From the IMG/VR virus record IMGVR_UViG_3300043777_000088, positions 1 through 41,638 of that record: a DNA stretch of 41,638 nt, one strand, 5' to 3'. A program made the translations under genes and the position numbers. Position 1 is the stretch's first letter, and every line of letters begins with the position of its first letter. This document shows positions 1-8,691 of the stretch, one piece after another. The notes below the pieces were generated by a model. It worked only from the letters and a program-made list of their open reading frames with translations, did not search any database and was not told the origin of the DNA. This DNA comes from a virus.

Positions 1-208
1 AGACGATGGCCAGATTCGCGTGACCTGGTCCCGCTGGGATCTCGTGCTGTGCTATGGGATGCTCGAACTCGCCAGGACCGACATCACGGACCATGCAAAG
101 GCCTTGCAGCCGCGGATCGCGTCGCCGACGCCAGCCGATGTGCTGCAGCTCCGATCGCGAAACGGGACGTAACCGCCCATGATTCTCGGGCTCGCCGGAC
201 AAACAGCC
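1..208. repeat. Terminal direct repeat, left copy (contig overlap)
   Basis: Identical to 41431-41638 except base 81 (A here, C at 41511). This is the signature of a circular or circularly permuted, terminally redundant genome assembled slightly past its own start. It fits headful packaging as in P22-like phages. It does not locate the physical ends of the virion DNA. Confidence 0.95.
2..172 (+). CDS. Small late protein, 3' part (5' end lies at the far end of the window)
   Basis: This is the C-terminal 56 residues of the 66-residue protein that is complete at 41402-41602; the window cuts it. The TAA stop is at 170-172. The only difference from the complete copy is codon 80-82, GAC (Asp) here against GCC (Ala) there. 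No family is recognised. It sits directly before the gp4-like adaptor gene, so it probably belongs to the tail/connector part of the late operon. Confidence 0.7.
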   Translation, partial: DDGQIRVTWSRWDLVLCYGMLELARTDITDHAKALQPRIASPTPADVLQLRSRNGT

Positions 209-1216
209 GCGGCGGAACTGGTCAACGCCAGCACGGGCGGTCCCTTCTCGGGCACCGTGACGGTCTACGTGACCATCAACGGCCTTCAGGCGCTCGGCGG
301 CGTGGGTGGCGGACTGGCCACCGCGATCGGCAATGGCCTCTACGAATATTATCCGGCGGCCGGCGAAACGGCGGCGCCGCTGGTGCTCTTTACCTTCACG
401 GGCCCGGGCGCGATTCCGGTCACGGTGCAGTATGCGACCGTCACCGCCGCGCAGCAGGCGGCGCTCGTGGCTGCGGGATCGATTGGGGCGATTGTCGTCT
501 CGCAGCTCATCACCGGCGCGCTCTTCGAGATCAAAGTCGCGCGGGCCGGCGATCAAGTCGCGCCGGAGACGCTGCAATACGGCTTGCAACTCTTCAACGA
601 ACTCCTCGACGGCTGGAACGGGATCCCTGACCATCGGGCGATTTATGCCGTTGACATCTCGACCTTCACGCTGGTGCCGAGCCTCGTGCCGCACACGATC
701 GGGCCGACGGGCACGTTTGTCACCGCGAGTCGCCCCGTGAATATTGCCTTCGCGCAAGTGGACCTCGGGGGCGGGCCGCCTGATGTCTATCGCCCCATCT
801 GGCTGCGCGACAAGCGCTGGTATGCGAATCAATCGGTGCCGGCGCTGACGAGTACCTTTCCAACGGATCTGTATTACGCGCCGGACTGGCCGAACGGGTC
901 GCTCTATTTCTGGCCCGTGCCGACGACGGCCTACACGGTGCGCCTCTGGCTCCAAGCGCTCTTGCTCACGGCGAACCTGTCGACGACGGTGTCCTTTCCG
1001 CCGGGCTATCAGCTCGCGCTGCGGTTGACGCTCGCGGAACGGCTCGCGCGTGGCATGGGGCAACCGCTGTCGGCCGATCTGAAGCAGGATGCGCGGGACG
1101 CGCGCGCGGCGATTTTCGCAAACAACGAGGAGATGCCGGCGCTGCACACGGCCGATAGCGGCCTCGGGACGGCGGCGCCGTCGACGTTCAACTGGATGGA
1201 TCGAAGTTCACGCTGA
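179..1216 (+). CDS. P22 gp4-like head-tail adaptor with an added N-terminal beta domain
   Basis: 345 residues. From about residue 115 onward the sequence follows the gp4-like (tail accessory/adaptor) pattern: a helix starting GDQVAPETLQ, then LFNELLDGWN, a beta segment around TFTLVPSLVPHTIGP and TASRPVNI. In P22, gp4 binds the portal after packaging and is the platform for gp10. P22 gp4 is only about 166 residues; here roughly 110 extra N-terminal residues form a Gly/Val/Thr-rich beta-like domain resembling a domain found in other phage virion proteins (GNGLYEYYPA, then LFTFTGPGAIPVTV). The start ATG lies 7 bases after the previous stop and the TGA overlaps the next ATG by one base. Family assignment is by pattern, not alignment. 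Confidence 0.75.
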   Translation: MILGLAGQTAAAELVNASTGGPFSGTVTVYVTINGLQALGGVGGGLATAIGNGLYEYYPAAGETAAPLVLFTFTGPGAIPVTVQYATVTAAQQAALVAAGSIGAIVVSQLITGALFEIKVARAGDQVAPETLQYGLQLFNELLDGWNGIPDHRAIYAVDISTFTLVPSLVPHTIGPTGTFVTASRPVNIAFAQVDLGGGPPDVYRPIWLRDKRWYANQSVPALTSTFPTDLYYAPDWPNGSLYFWPVPTTAYTVRLWLQALLLTANLSTTVSFPPGYQLALRLTLAERLARGMGQPLSADLKQDARDARAAIFANNEEMPALHTADSGLGTAAPSTFNWMDRSSR

Positions 1217-2676
1217 TGCCCCGCTTCGCGGCGATGATCGGCGGCTCTGGCATTGTCCAGTCGATGCTCGTCGACTCCGAGCGCACCGTGAACTGGTATG
1301 TGGAAACCTCGCAGTCGCCGACCGCAACCAGTCCGCGCGCGCTCTATCCGACGCCGGGCTTTCAGCCGTGGAGTCAACCGCTGACCGACACGATTGGGCG
1401 CGCCTCCTGCAACGCCGGCGGCCGCATCTTCTTCATCCTCGGCTCGACGCTGTTCGAGCTGAATGGCGATGGCTCGTGGAGCCTACGCGGCACGGTGCTG
1501 CGCGACCAGAATCCGGCGCAACTCCTCTACAACGGGATGATCGGCGGCCAGATCGGCATTGCGAGCGGCGGGAACTTCTACTGCTACGTGCTCGCCACGA
1601 ATACGTTAACGCTGGAACTGCCGGGACTCTGCACGATGGCCGCGTATGCTGACGGCTTCTTTCTTGCGCTCAACAGCGCGACCGGGCTGGTCTTGCTCTC
1701 GGCCTTGAACGATGGCACGACCTGGAATCTCGGCGGGGCGTTCGAGGCCTTTTTCCAGCGCGAACTTTTTCCGGATCCGTGGCAAACGCTCTTTGCGGAT
1801 AGCAACAATCTGATTTGGCTCCTCGGCACCGAGACCTTTGAAGTCTGGTACAACACCGGCGTCGGCCTTCAGCCGTGGGCGCCGCTCAGTGGCCTGAATG
1901 GCCTCTACGGCATCATCTCGCCGTGGGCGTTTGTCGTCACCGCGCTGGGGAACTTCTGGTTGAGCGCCAATCGGCAAGGCGCGGGGCAGTTTGTCGGCAC
2001 GAGCGGCTCCATCCCGCAGCCGATCCTGAGTTATGCCTTCGATACCGCCGTCGGCACGTATTTCCATGCGGGCCAGGTCGTGAACGCCGAGTGCATGGCC
2101 TATCAGCAGCTCGGGCATACGTTCGTGCTCATTCACTTTCCGAGCGTGCCGGCGACCTGGTGCTACGACGTGACCGAGCAGTCCTGGGCGGAACGCGGGC
2201 AGTGGAACCCGACGACGGGGCTCTTCGGCCTCTGGACGCCGCGCGTCTATCAACGCGCGTTCGGCAAGGATCTCGTCGCGGGCTGGACCGGCAACATGCT
2301 CTGCGACATGAACACGGCCTATACGACCGAATTCGATGGCGCGACGGGCATCGTGCGCGAGCGCACCACGCCGGGCCTCGTCGATGAGCACAAGCGCCGG
2401 CCGATCACGCAGATGGAACTGCTCATGGATGTCGGGATGACGCCGCTCCAGACCGGCCTCGGCAGTAATCCGCTCGTGACGCTGCGCACGTCGGTCGATG
2501 GCGGTCGCACCTTCGGGAACGAGCGGCAGGCGAGCCTGGGGAAGATTGGCGCCTATCGCACGCGCGTCTATTGGCAGCAGCTCGGCGCGCCGGCCGATGC
2601 CGTCTTCCGCGTACGCTCGAGCGATCCGGCGCCGAGTCGCATCGTCGATGCGTTCATCAACAACCTGGAAGCCTGA
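1216..2676 (+). CDS. Packaged-DNA stabilisation protein, P22 gp10-like
   Basis: 486 residues, close to the length of P22 gp10 (about 470). The opening (residues 1-30) with VDSERTVNWYVE is the usual start of this family; LYPTPGF, LFADSNNLIWLLGTETFEVWYNTG, TWCYDVTEQSW and HKRRPITQMELLMDVGM also fit it. gp10 forms the hexameric ring under gp4 that plugs the packaged head and carries the needle and tailspikes. The gene follows gp4 as in P22 and overlaps it by one base. No tail-needle (gp26) homologue is recognisable next to it. Confidence 0.85.
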   Translation: MPRFAAMIGGSGIVQSMLVDSERTVNWYVETSQSPTATSPRALYPTPGFQPWSQPLTDTIGRASCNAGGRIFFILGSTLFELNGDGSWSLRGTVLRDQNPAQLLYNGMIGGQIGIASGGNFYCYVLATNTLTLELPGLCTMAAYADGFFLALNSATGLVLLSALNDGTTWNLGGAFEAFFQRELFPDPWQTLFADSNNLIWLLGTETFEVWYNTGVGLQPWAPLSGLNGLYGIISPWAFVVTALGNFWLSANRQGAGQFVGTSGSIPQPILSYAFDTAVGTYFHAGQVVNAECMAYQQLGHTFVLIHFPSVPATWCYDVTEQSWAERGQWNPTTGLFGLWTPRVYQRAFGKDLVAGWTGNMLCDMNTAYTTEFDGATGIVRERTTPGLVDEHKRRPITQMELLMDVGMTPLQTGLGSNPLVTLRTSVDGGRTFGNERQASLGKIGAYRTRVYWQQLGAPADAVFRVRSSDPAPSRIVDAFINNLEA

Positions 2677-3137
2677 TGCCGCTGCCCCCGCAACCCATTC
2701 CGGCCGGCGTGGCGCTCGTGGACCTCAAAACCGGGGCGCCCACGGTCTATTTCCGCCTCTTCTTGCAGCAACTGCTGAACGCGATTGTGACCGACCTCGC
2801 GAGCCTCTCGTTCGCTGGCCAGACGGCCTCGATTGCCGTGACGACGGCGTTCGTGCCCGCCACGGCGGGGCTCTACCGGATCAGCTACTACCTGGCGAAA
2901 ACGGTCGCGGACGGGGTGTCGAGCTCGCTGACCTTTGAATACGGCTGGACGGACCACGGCGCGGCGCGCACGGAGAGTGAGGCCGCGCTGACGACGGATA
3001 CCGTGGGCGCGGAGCAGAGCGGGAGTAAAGTGGTGTATAGCGATGCGAACGCGCCACTGCAATACGCGGTCACCTATGCCTCGCACACGGCGGCGAAGAT
3101 GACCTATAACGTCTGGGTCACGGTGGAGGCCTTCTGA
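2676..3137 (+). CDS. Hypothetical virion protein
   Basis: 153 residues, not recognised. The start ATG overlaps the TGA of the gp10-like gene, so translation is probably coupled. It has a short proline-rich head (MPLPPQPIPAG), an amphipathic helix (YFRLFLQQLLNAI), then alternating beta-type sequence with Thr/Ala to the end (TYNVWVTVEAF). No membrane segment or signal peptide. Its position between the gp10-like protein and the ejection proteins suggests a minor tail component; a needle-like role is possible but nothing in the sequence shows the long coiled coil of gp26. Confidence 0.65.
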   Translation: MPLPPQPIPAGVALVDLKTGAPTVYFRLFLQQLLNAIVTDLASLSFAGQTASIAVTTAFVPATAGLYRISYYLAKTVADGVSSSLTFEYGWTDHGAARTESEAALTTDTVGAEQSGSKVVYSDANAPLQYAVTYASHTAAKMTYNVWVTVEAF

Positions 3138-3619
3138 TGAGCCTGGTGGCGGTTCGGTCCACGACGATCACGCAGGAACCGATCGCGGACGTGGTTGAGG
3201 CGATTCAGCCCTTGCTGCGCGCGCACTGGGAAGAAATCGCGTCATATCCCGATATTCCGTTGGAGGTGAACCTCGCGTTCTATCGGCAGTTGGAACGCGA
3301 AGGACGCCTGGTCATCATGACGGCGCGGGATCCGGAGGCGCACCTCGTCGGCTATGCCATCTTTTTTCTGAATCAGCATCCGCACTATGCGACCTCCCGG
3401 CAAGCCGTGTTGGATGTGTTTTTCGTGGAATCGACGCGCCGAGGGGCAATGCTCGGGGTCCGCCTCCTCGCGGCGGCGGAAGCGCGGTTGCGGGATCTCG
3501 ACTGTCAAGCCGTCTATCAGCACGTGAAGCTCGCGCATCCCGCGCTCGGATCGCTCTTGCGGCATCGGGGCTATACCGCGCTCGAAACCATCTACGGCAA
3601 ACGCTTGGACCGGGAGTAA
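3137..3619 (+). CDS. GNAT-family acyltransferase-like protein
   Basis: 160 residues with the GNAT order: N-terminal helices, a beta strand with LVGYAIFFLNQHPHY, then AVLDVFFVESTRRGAMLGVRLL, which corresponds to the acetyl-CoA pyrophosphate-binding motif A (usual form R/Q-x-x-G-x-G/A), and a C-terminal RHRGYTALETIYGK strand. Such proteins occur beside structural genes in many podovirus-like genomes; target unknown. The RRGAML turn is not the best form of the motif, so CoA binding is likely but not proven. Start overlaps the previous stop (TGATG). Confidence 0.75.
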   Translation: MSLVAVRSTTITQEPIADVVEAIQPLLRAHWEEIASYPDIPLEVNLAFYRQLEREGRLVIMTARDPEAHLVGYAIFFLNQHPHYATSRQAVLDVFFVESTRRGAMLGVRLLAAAEARLRDLDCQAVYQHVKLAHPALGSLLRHRGYTALETIYGKRLDRE

Positions 3620-3622
3620 CGC

Positions 3623-4456
3623 ATGCCGATTAGTACCGGGCTCGGCATTGTCATCGCGGGGGGCCTGACGGCTGGCGCGGGTATCTACGCCGCCACGGAA
3701 CAGTCGGGGGCGGCGGATACTGCGGCGAATGATCAAGCCACCGCGGCGGCCAATACGCTGGCCTTTCAAAAACAGCAGGCGCAACTGCTGGCGGAGCAAC
3801 AGAACACGACGGCGCAGGCGAACTATGACCAGTGGGCCGCTGGAGTGCAGCAAATGAACGGAGTCCGATCCGCGCTCGGGCTCCCAACCGAAACGGTGCC
3901 GGCGTTTGTCCCACAGCCGCAGCCGAATTTCACGGGGGCGCCATCGAGCGCCACGCCGAGTCCGACGCCGAGCCCGAGTCCGACCCCCGGTGCGACCCCC
4001 GCGCCGACACCAGGATCGACGGGCGCCCCGCCAGCGCCGTCCTCCACCGTTGGGGCAGGCGCGACGCCGACGGATGCGCAGGCGCTTTCCTACGCGCAGA
4101 CCCTGCTCAATCAGGGCATGTCGCCGCAACAGGTCGCCACGACCGTCGCGCAGCTCTACCCGACGGCGGGCGCGGTGTTCTATGCGAACCCGTCGGCGCC
4201 TGGCGGCGGCACGGTGAACATGGCGGGCGGGTATCTCACGCAGAACCCGCAAACCCAACAGTGGGGGCCGGTCGCCAAAGCCGTCACCTCGGGCACGGGC
4301 ACGACGCCGCAGTCGGTCAGTAGCTATCTGCAAGCGCCGATGCCGATGACGACGCCGCAGCAGGTCGCCCCGACCACGCCCTACACGCCGCAGCCCTACT
4401 ATTCGCCGCAATCGGTCGATCAGTATCTCCAGAATCCGTTTGGAGGCGCGGCCTAA
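3623..4456 (+). CDS. Probable ejection (internal virion) protein with N-terminal hydrophobic segment
   Basis: 277 residues. Residues 5-25 (GLGIVIAGGLTAGAGIYAA) form one Gly/Ala-rich hydrophobic helix; residues 35-65 are Gln/Ala-rich and helical; residues 95-145 are a low-complexity Pro/Ser/Thr linker; the C-terminus is Gln/Pro/Tyr-rich with repeats of the SVSSYLQAP / SVDQYLQNP type. The position after the gp10-like gene is where P22 carries genes 14, 7, 20 and 16, whose products are packed in the head and form the DNA ejection conduit. Function is inferred from position and the hydrophobic helix only. Confidence 0.6.
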   Translation: MPISTGLGIVIAGGLTAGAGIYAATEQSGAADTAANDQATAAANTLAFQKQQAQLLAEQQNTTAQANYDQWAAGVQQMNGVRSALGLPTETVPAFVPQPQPNFTGAPSSATPSPTPSPSPTPGATPAPTPGSTGAPPAPSSTVGAGATPTDAQALSYAQTLLNQGMSPQQVATTVAQLYPTAGAVFYANPSAPGGGTVNMAGGYLTQNPQTQQWGPVAKAVTSGTGTTPQSVSSYLQAPMPMTTPQQVAPTTPYTPQPYYSPQSVDQYLQNPFGGAA

Positions 4457-5284
4457 ATGCCGACCTCATATCTCGGTCCCGGCGGCCAGCCGCTCACGCT
4501 GCCTCCCGATTGGGGCGGCTGGAATTCCGGCCAGCAACAGAGCTGGCTGTATCAAAACGGCGGCTATCCGGCGGGCGGCACGCCGCCAGCGGCGCCGACC
4601 GTGCCGACGCCGCTCGATGCGAACGGCAACCCGATCAGTTATCCCGGGGGCACGAGCGTTACGGGGCAATCGGTCACGCCGGCGGGGGTGGCCCCGCCGC
4701 CTGGCGCGACCCCCCCAGCGGCGACCCCGCCGCCGGCCTCCAGCGGCGATGGCGGGGGCGGCGGGGGTGGCGGCTCGAACATTCCACCGCTCGGCCCTCC
4801 GAGCCCCTTCGGCGCCCCGTTCCCGACGCTGCCATCGACGCCCGTCTTCACGCCGCCGTCCTACACGCCGCCGCCCGCGTTCCAGGCGCCGAGCGTCGCG
4901 CAGGCGATGGCGGCTCCCGGCTACCAGTTTCAGGAACAGCAAGGCCTGACGGACTTGCAGAACTGGGCTGCGGCCAAGGGCACGCTGAACGATTCCGACA
5001 CCGGGCAAGCCCTCGAACAATTCGGGCAGCAGTCGGCGCAGAGCGATTACGCGAACGTCTACAATCAGGCGCTCCAGGGCTATAACACGAACTATCAGAC
5101 GCAATACACGGACCCCTATGCGATTGCGTTCCAGGGGGCCACGGCGGCGTTTGCGCCGCAGATGACGGGCTATACGACGCAAGCCAATCAGGGGCAGGCG
5201 AGTTGGCAGGACGCCTACTCGCTGTGGTTGGCGCAAAATCAGCTCACGCAAGGCACGCAGGGCCTTGCGATTCAGGCCGGCTAA
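4457..5284 (+). CDS. Probable ejection-associated virion protein, Gly/Pro-rich
   Basis: 275 residues, starting directly at the base after the previous stop. The first 150 residues are low complexity (Pro/Thr stretches and a run of eight glycines near residue 100). The folded part begins near residue 150: APGYQFQEQQGLTDLQNWAA followed by AKGTLNDSDTGQALEQFGQQ, a pattern I know from phage proteins encoded beside DNA-transfer proteins (usual form PGYQFRL...GLKAL..SAAARG). The C-terminus is Gln/Tyr-rich helical. A role in the internal core or ejection conduit is inferred. Confidence 0.6.
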   Translation: MPTSYLGPGGQPLTLPPDWGGWNSGQQQSWLYQNGGYPAGGTPPAAPTVPTPLDANGNPISYPGGTSVTGQSVTPAGVAPPPGATPPAATPPPASSGDGGGGGGGGSNIPPLGPPSPFGAPFPTLPSTPVFTPPSYTPPPAFQAPSVAQAMAAPGYQFQEQQGLTDLQNWAAAKGTLNDSDTGQALEQFGQQSAQSDYANVYNQALQGYNTNYQTQYTDPYAIAFQGATAAFAPQMTGYTTQANQGQASWQDAYSLWLAQNQLTQGTQGLAIQAG

Positions 5285-5287
5285 CCG

Positions 5288-7009
5288 ATGGCCCTGACGC
5301 CCTCGCCCTACGTCTACCCGCAGCCGCAGCCGTCGCCTTACGCGATGAGCATCAGCGAGCTCATGGAGAAGCAGGGCGACATTGCCGCGCAGCGCGCCAT
5401 CTCGCTCGGGAACATCAACGCGCAGGCGGTGCAGGGCGTGGCGGGGGCCGTGGGCGGCGCGATCCAGCAGGCCACCGATCCGACCCGGCAACTGAATCAG
5501 CAGAAGGTGGCGGCGAACGCGCGCCTTGTGAAGATGCAGCAATCGCTCGCCACGCTGCGTCAACAGGCGACGAATCCGGACGGCACGCCGAACGATGAGA
5601 TCTATGGCGAGCTGATCAAGAAAGGCGGCTTTCCGCCGGACATCGAAGCGCAAGCGCTCGGCGACCTCGGCTCGATTCAGGACTACACGCGGAAGGGCCA
5701 AGCGGCGTCGGCGGAAGGGCTGGCCAGTGTCGGCGCGGCGCTGTTCCATACCGTGGGCGCACTTCCGCCTGGGGATGCGCGCGATGCCGCGGTCGTCACG
5801 GCCGCGCATCTTGCCTCGCAGATTCCGGGCGTGCCGCCTGACAAGGTGCAGCAGGTCATGGCGCAGATTGCGAACGGCGCGGATCCCTCGCAAGTCGGTC
5901 TCGCGTTGATGGGCATGTCGCCCTCAAAGCGCTATGAGGACGAGCTGAAGCCGTTCACGACGGCACGCGGCGCGGTAACGACGACACCCGCGCGCGCAGC
6001 CGCCGGAATGCCACCGCTCGCCGAAGGGCAGCCCGTGCCCCCGCCGCAACCAACGAAAGCGGGATTGGCGGCTGCGGCACATCCTGGCGATCCGGAAGCC
6101 GCCCTCGCCGCGATGGCGCCGCCGAAAACCGATCCGCTGGATGAGGTCGTCACGCTCAAGACGGTCGTTGACGGCAAAAACGTAGAACTGCCGGTCACGC
6201 GCCGGGACATGCTTGCACACGGTCCCTATCCCTCGCAGCCCAATGCCACGACCGGCAACGCCGACATGGAGCAGGAAAACGCGAAAACGGTCGCCGCCGG
6301 CATCATCGCTGGGGATACCGCGCCATCGATTCTCGAAGGCACGCGCGGCACGTCACAGGGCATGGCGCTGCTCGCCGAAATCAAACGGCAGGGCGGCGAC
6401 TCCGACAAGATTCTGCGCGACTGGACCGCGACGAAAACCGCCATCCGCTCGCTCGATTCCCCGCAACAGCTCCGCCTCGCCGAAGTCATCAACAAGGCCT
6501 CCGCGTCGACCGACCAGCTCGAGACGCTCAACCAGCAATGGCAAGACGTCGGCGCGCGGTTCGGCGTCAAAGCCTTCAATCGTGCCTCCCTGATCGCCGC
6601 GCAGAATGGGTTCTATGGCCCGCAGGCGCAGAGTGTCGCGCAGCGGCTCGATGCGCAGATCGCCGACGTGACCAGCGAACTCGGCCAAGGCATCATGGGC
6701 GGCGCGTCGCCGACCGATCACGCGCTCAGCCTCGCGTCGAAGAACCTCTCAAGCGATTGGACGGCCGCGACGCTGAGCGATTCGATCAAGCAGGTCCGCT
6801 ACAACCTGAACCTCGCGCAGAACGCGCGGAATGATCTCTTGGGGCAGATGGGCGTCACCAGCACGCAGGTGCAGACGCCACCGCCGAACGCCGCCGCGCC
6901 GCCAGGCGGCAACGGGCCACCGCAACCCACAGCCGCGGTAAAGGGCGAACAACGGCGTTTCCCTGATGGCGTGAAAACCTGGGACGGCACGAAGTGGGTC
7001 AAGTCCTAA
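5288..7009 (+). CDS. Large putative internal virion / ejection protein
   Basis: 573 residues, mostly Ala/Gln/Lys helical sequence. Residues 20-190 are amphipathic helices (for example MSISELMEKQGDIAAQRAI), residues 225-300 a Pro/Ala linker, residues 330-530 again helical with LIAAQNGFYGPQAQS, and the protein ends in a short basic tail WDGTKWVKS. The third of three consecutive virion proteins after gp10-like, like P22 gp7/gp20/gp16. No enzyme motif is seen. The TAA stop overlaps the ATG of the deoxyhypusine-synthase-like gene (TAATG). Confidence 0.6.
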   Translation: MALTPSPYVYPQPQPSPYAMSISELMEKQGDIAAQRAISLGNINAQAVQGVAGAVGGAIQQATDPTRQLNQQKVAANARLVKMQQSLATLRQQATNPDGTPNDEIYGELIKKGGFPPDIEAQALGDLGSIQDYTRKGQAASAEGLASVGAALFHTVGALPPGDARDAAVVTAAHLASQIPGVPPDKVQQVMAQIANGADPSQVGLALMGMSPSKRYEDELKPFTTARGAVTTTPARAAAGMPPLAEGQPVPPPQPTKAGLAAAAHPGDPEAALAAMAPPKTDPLDEVVTLKTVVDGKNVELPVTRRDMLAHGPYPSQPNATTGNADMEQENAKTVAAGIIAGDTAPSILEGTRGTSQGMALLAEIKRQGGDSDKILRDWTATKTAIRSLDSPQQLRLAEVINKASASTDQLETLNQQWQDVGARFGVKAFNRASLIAAQNGFYGPQAQSVAQRLDAQIADVTSELGQGIMGGASPTDHALSLASKNLSSDWTAATLSDSIKQVRYNLNLAQNARNDLLGQMGVTSTQVQTPPPNAAAPPGGNGPPQPTAAVKGEQRRFPDGVKTWDGTKWVKS

Positions 7010-8055
7010 TGCTGCCGCGCGAAACGAACCGCGGGCGCGATGGGGCCATCTTGCCGAGCACGCGTGACCGACCTGTGCAGGCTGGCGCGATCTCTGATTT
7101 TGTTTCCCATCAGTTTCGACATTTTACAGCCGGCGCCTTGCGCGATGCCGCTGAAGCTTATGTGACGTTTATTAACGGCGGCGGCCAGATGATGCTCGCT
7201 ATGGCTGGCGCAATGTCCACAGGAGAAGTTGGAATTACAATTTCTGAATTGATTCGAGCCAAAAAGATTCACGCGATCAGTTGCACAGGCGCAAACTTAG
7301 AGGAGTCGCTATTCTTGCTGACGGCTGGTAATGAATATATATCCATTCCAGACTATCGCGATAAGACGCCTGCCGATGATCAAAGACTTGGTGAGCAAGG
7401 CTTAAATCGGGTCACGGACGTAGCGATTCCGTCTGAAGGTGGGATGTCAATTGTCGAAGACGCAGTAACCGCATTGTGGAAGGCTGCTGATGCCAAAGGA
7501 GAATCCCATCCGCCACACGAATACCTATACGATGTAATTCGATCCGGACACCTCAAATCACACTATGTGTCCGACGAACGCGACTGCTGGTTAGTCGCCG
7601 CAGCTGAGGCAAACTTGCCGCTCTATGTGCCAGGCTGGGAAGACAGCACGCTCGGTAATGTATATGCCGCGTTGCTCCTCAAGAACGAATTACAACACGT
7701 CGATACTGTAAGTGGTGGGATCGCCTACATGCTCGACCTTGCGCGATGGTACACAAAAACATCTGCTGACGGTCACGCAATGGGGTTTACTCAGATCGGC
7801 GGGGGCATTGCCGGCGACTTTGCGATTTGCGTCGTACCCATGCTCAAGCTTGATTACGGACGCAAAACAACACGCTTGTGGGAGTATCTCTGTTGCATTT
7901 CGGATGGGTTCGAGAGCTGGGGCGGTTACTCCGCGGCCTCGCTCAGCGAGAAAGCCTCCTGGATCAAGCGAAAGGCCGACTCTCCAGCCTTCATGCTGCA
8001 ATCCGACGCGACTGTGATTTTTCCTCTGTTAGCGGCCTTCGTACTCGGCTGGTAA
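7009..8055 (+). CDS. Deoxyhypusine synthase family protein (deoxyhypusine or homospermidine synthase-like)
   Basis: 348 residues, normal for the family (about 320-370). The enzyme uses NAD+ to split spermidine and moves the aminobutyl group to an acceptor: a lysine of eIF5A in eukaryotes/archaea, or putrescine giving homospermidine in bacterial relatives. Visible family blocks: MLAMAGAMSTGEVG, AISCTGANLEES, IPDYRDKTP, LNRVTDVAIP, LPLYVPGWEDSTLGN, ARWYTKTS, GFTQIGGGIAGDFAICVVPM and QSDATVIFPLL. Lys320 in SWIK aligns with the catalytic lysine of human DHS (SWGK), so the enzyme may be active. I chose the ATG overlapping the upstream TAA; an in-frame GTG 15 bases earlier exists. Base composition is clearly more A+T-rich than the flanking structural genes, a sign of separate acquisition. 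Confidence 0.92.
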   Translation: MLPRETNRGRDGAILPSTRDRPVQAGAISDFVSHQFRHFTAGALRDAAEAYVTFINGGGQMMLAMAGAMSTGEVGITISELIRAKKIHAISCTGANLEESLFLLTAGNEYISIPDYRDKTPADDQRLGEQGLNRVTDVAIPSEGGMSIVEDAVTALWKAADAKGESHPPHEYLYDVIRSGHLKSHYVSDERDCWLVAAAEANLPLYVPGWEDSTLGNVYAALLLKNELQHVDTVSGGIAYMLDLARWYTKTSADGHAMGFTQIGGGIAGDFAICVVPMLKLDYGRKTTRLWEYLCCISDGFESWGGYSAASLSEKASWIKRKADSPAFMLQSDATVIFPLLAAFVLGW

Positions 8056-8062
8056 TGATACG

Positions 8063-8689
8063 ATGGCGCATATGGGAAGACGATTATTGCTGGAACCGGG
8101 AACAGTCTTTGGGCGTTGGACGGTCCTGCAAAATGTCGGGGTCGACAAACATCACAAGTCCCTCGTATCTGTACGGTGCGAGTGTGGGCGTGTCGAAGTA
8201 AAAGAACGCGCGTCGTTAACAACTGGCCTTAGCGCTGGTTGTATGCGATGCCACGCCGAAAAGACCATGACAAAACATGGTCACTGCATTGAGGGCAAAT
8301 CATCAAAACTTTACAACATTTGGCACGGTATCAAACAACGCTGCGAGAATCCTCGAAACCGTCACTATCAAAAATACTATGGCGGCGCAGGTATTCACTT
8401 TCAAGCCAATTGGAGCGCGGACTTTGCGACCTTTGAACGTGAGATTCTCGCATTGCTCGGGCCACTGCCTACCCAAGCTCACGAATTAGATCGTTGGCCA
8501 GATGCTCACGGTAGCTATGAAGCGGGCAATGTTCGATGGGCGACGCGCACGCAACAGCAAAACAATCGGCGTGACAATAAACTCAGAACATTGGACGGCG
8601 AACGCATTGGCTGGACTGCGGCGGCATGGTACTTAGCGATGCCGCGCGGTGCACTGCATTATAGATTCCGCGTGGCCGGAGTGCTCTAG
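8063..8689 (+). CDS. HNH/AP2-type homing-endonuclease-like protein
   Basis: 208 residues. An N-terminal zinc-type module (VRCECGRV ... GCMRCH, residues 37-64) is followed by LYNIWHGIKQRCENP with YYGGAGIHFQANW, then the GSYEAGNVRWATRTQQQNNR block typical of mobile phage endonucleases. Such proteins cut DNA at a specific site and promote their own spread. It lies 7 bases after the deoxyhypusine-synthase-like gene and shares its A+T-richer composition, so the two may have arrived together. An in-frame ATG at 8072 is an alternative start. Classical HNH histidines are not obvious, as is common in this subfamily. Confidence 0.82.
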   Translation: MAHMGRRLLLEPGTVFGRWTVLQNVGVDKHHKSLVSVRCECGRVEVKERASLTTGLSAGCMRCHAEKTMTKHGHCIEGKSSKLYNIWHGIKQRCENPRNRHYQKYYGGAGIHFQANWSADFATFEREILALLGPLPTQAHELDRWPDAHGSYEAGNVRWATRTQQQNNRRDNKLRTLDGERIGWTAAAWYLAMPRGALHYRFRVAGVL

Positions 8690-8691
8690 CC

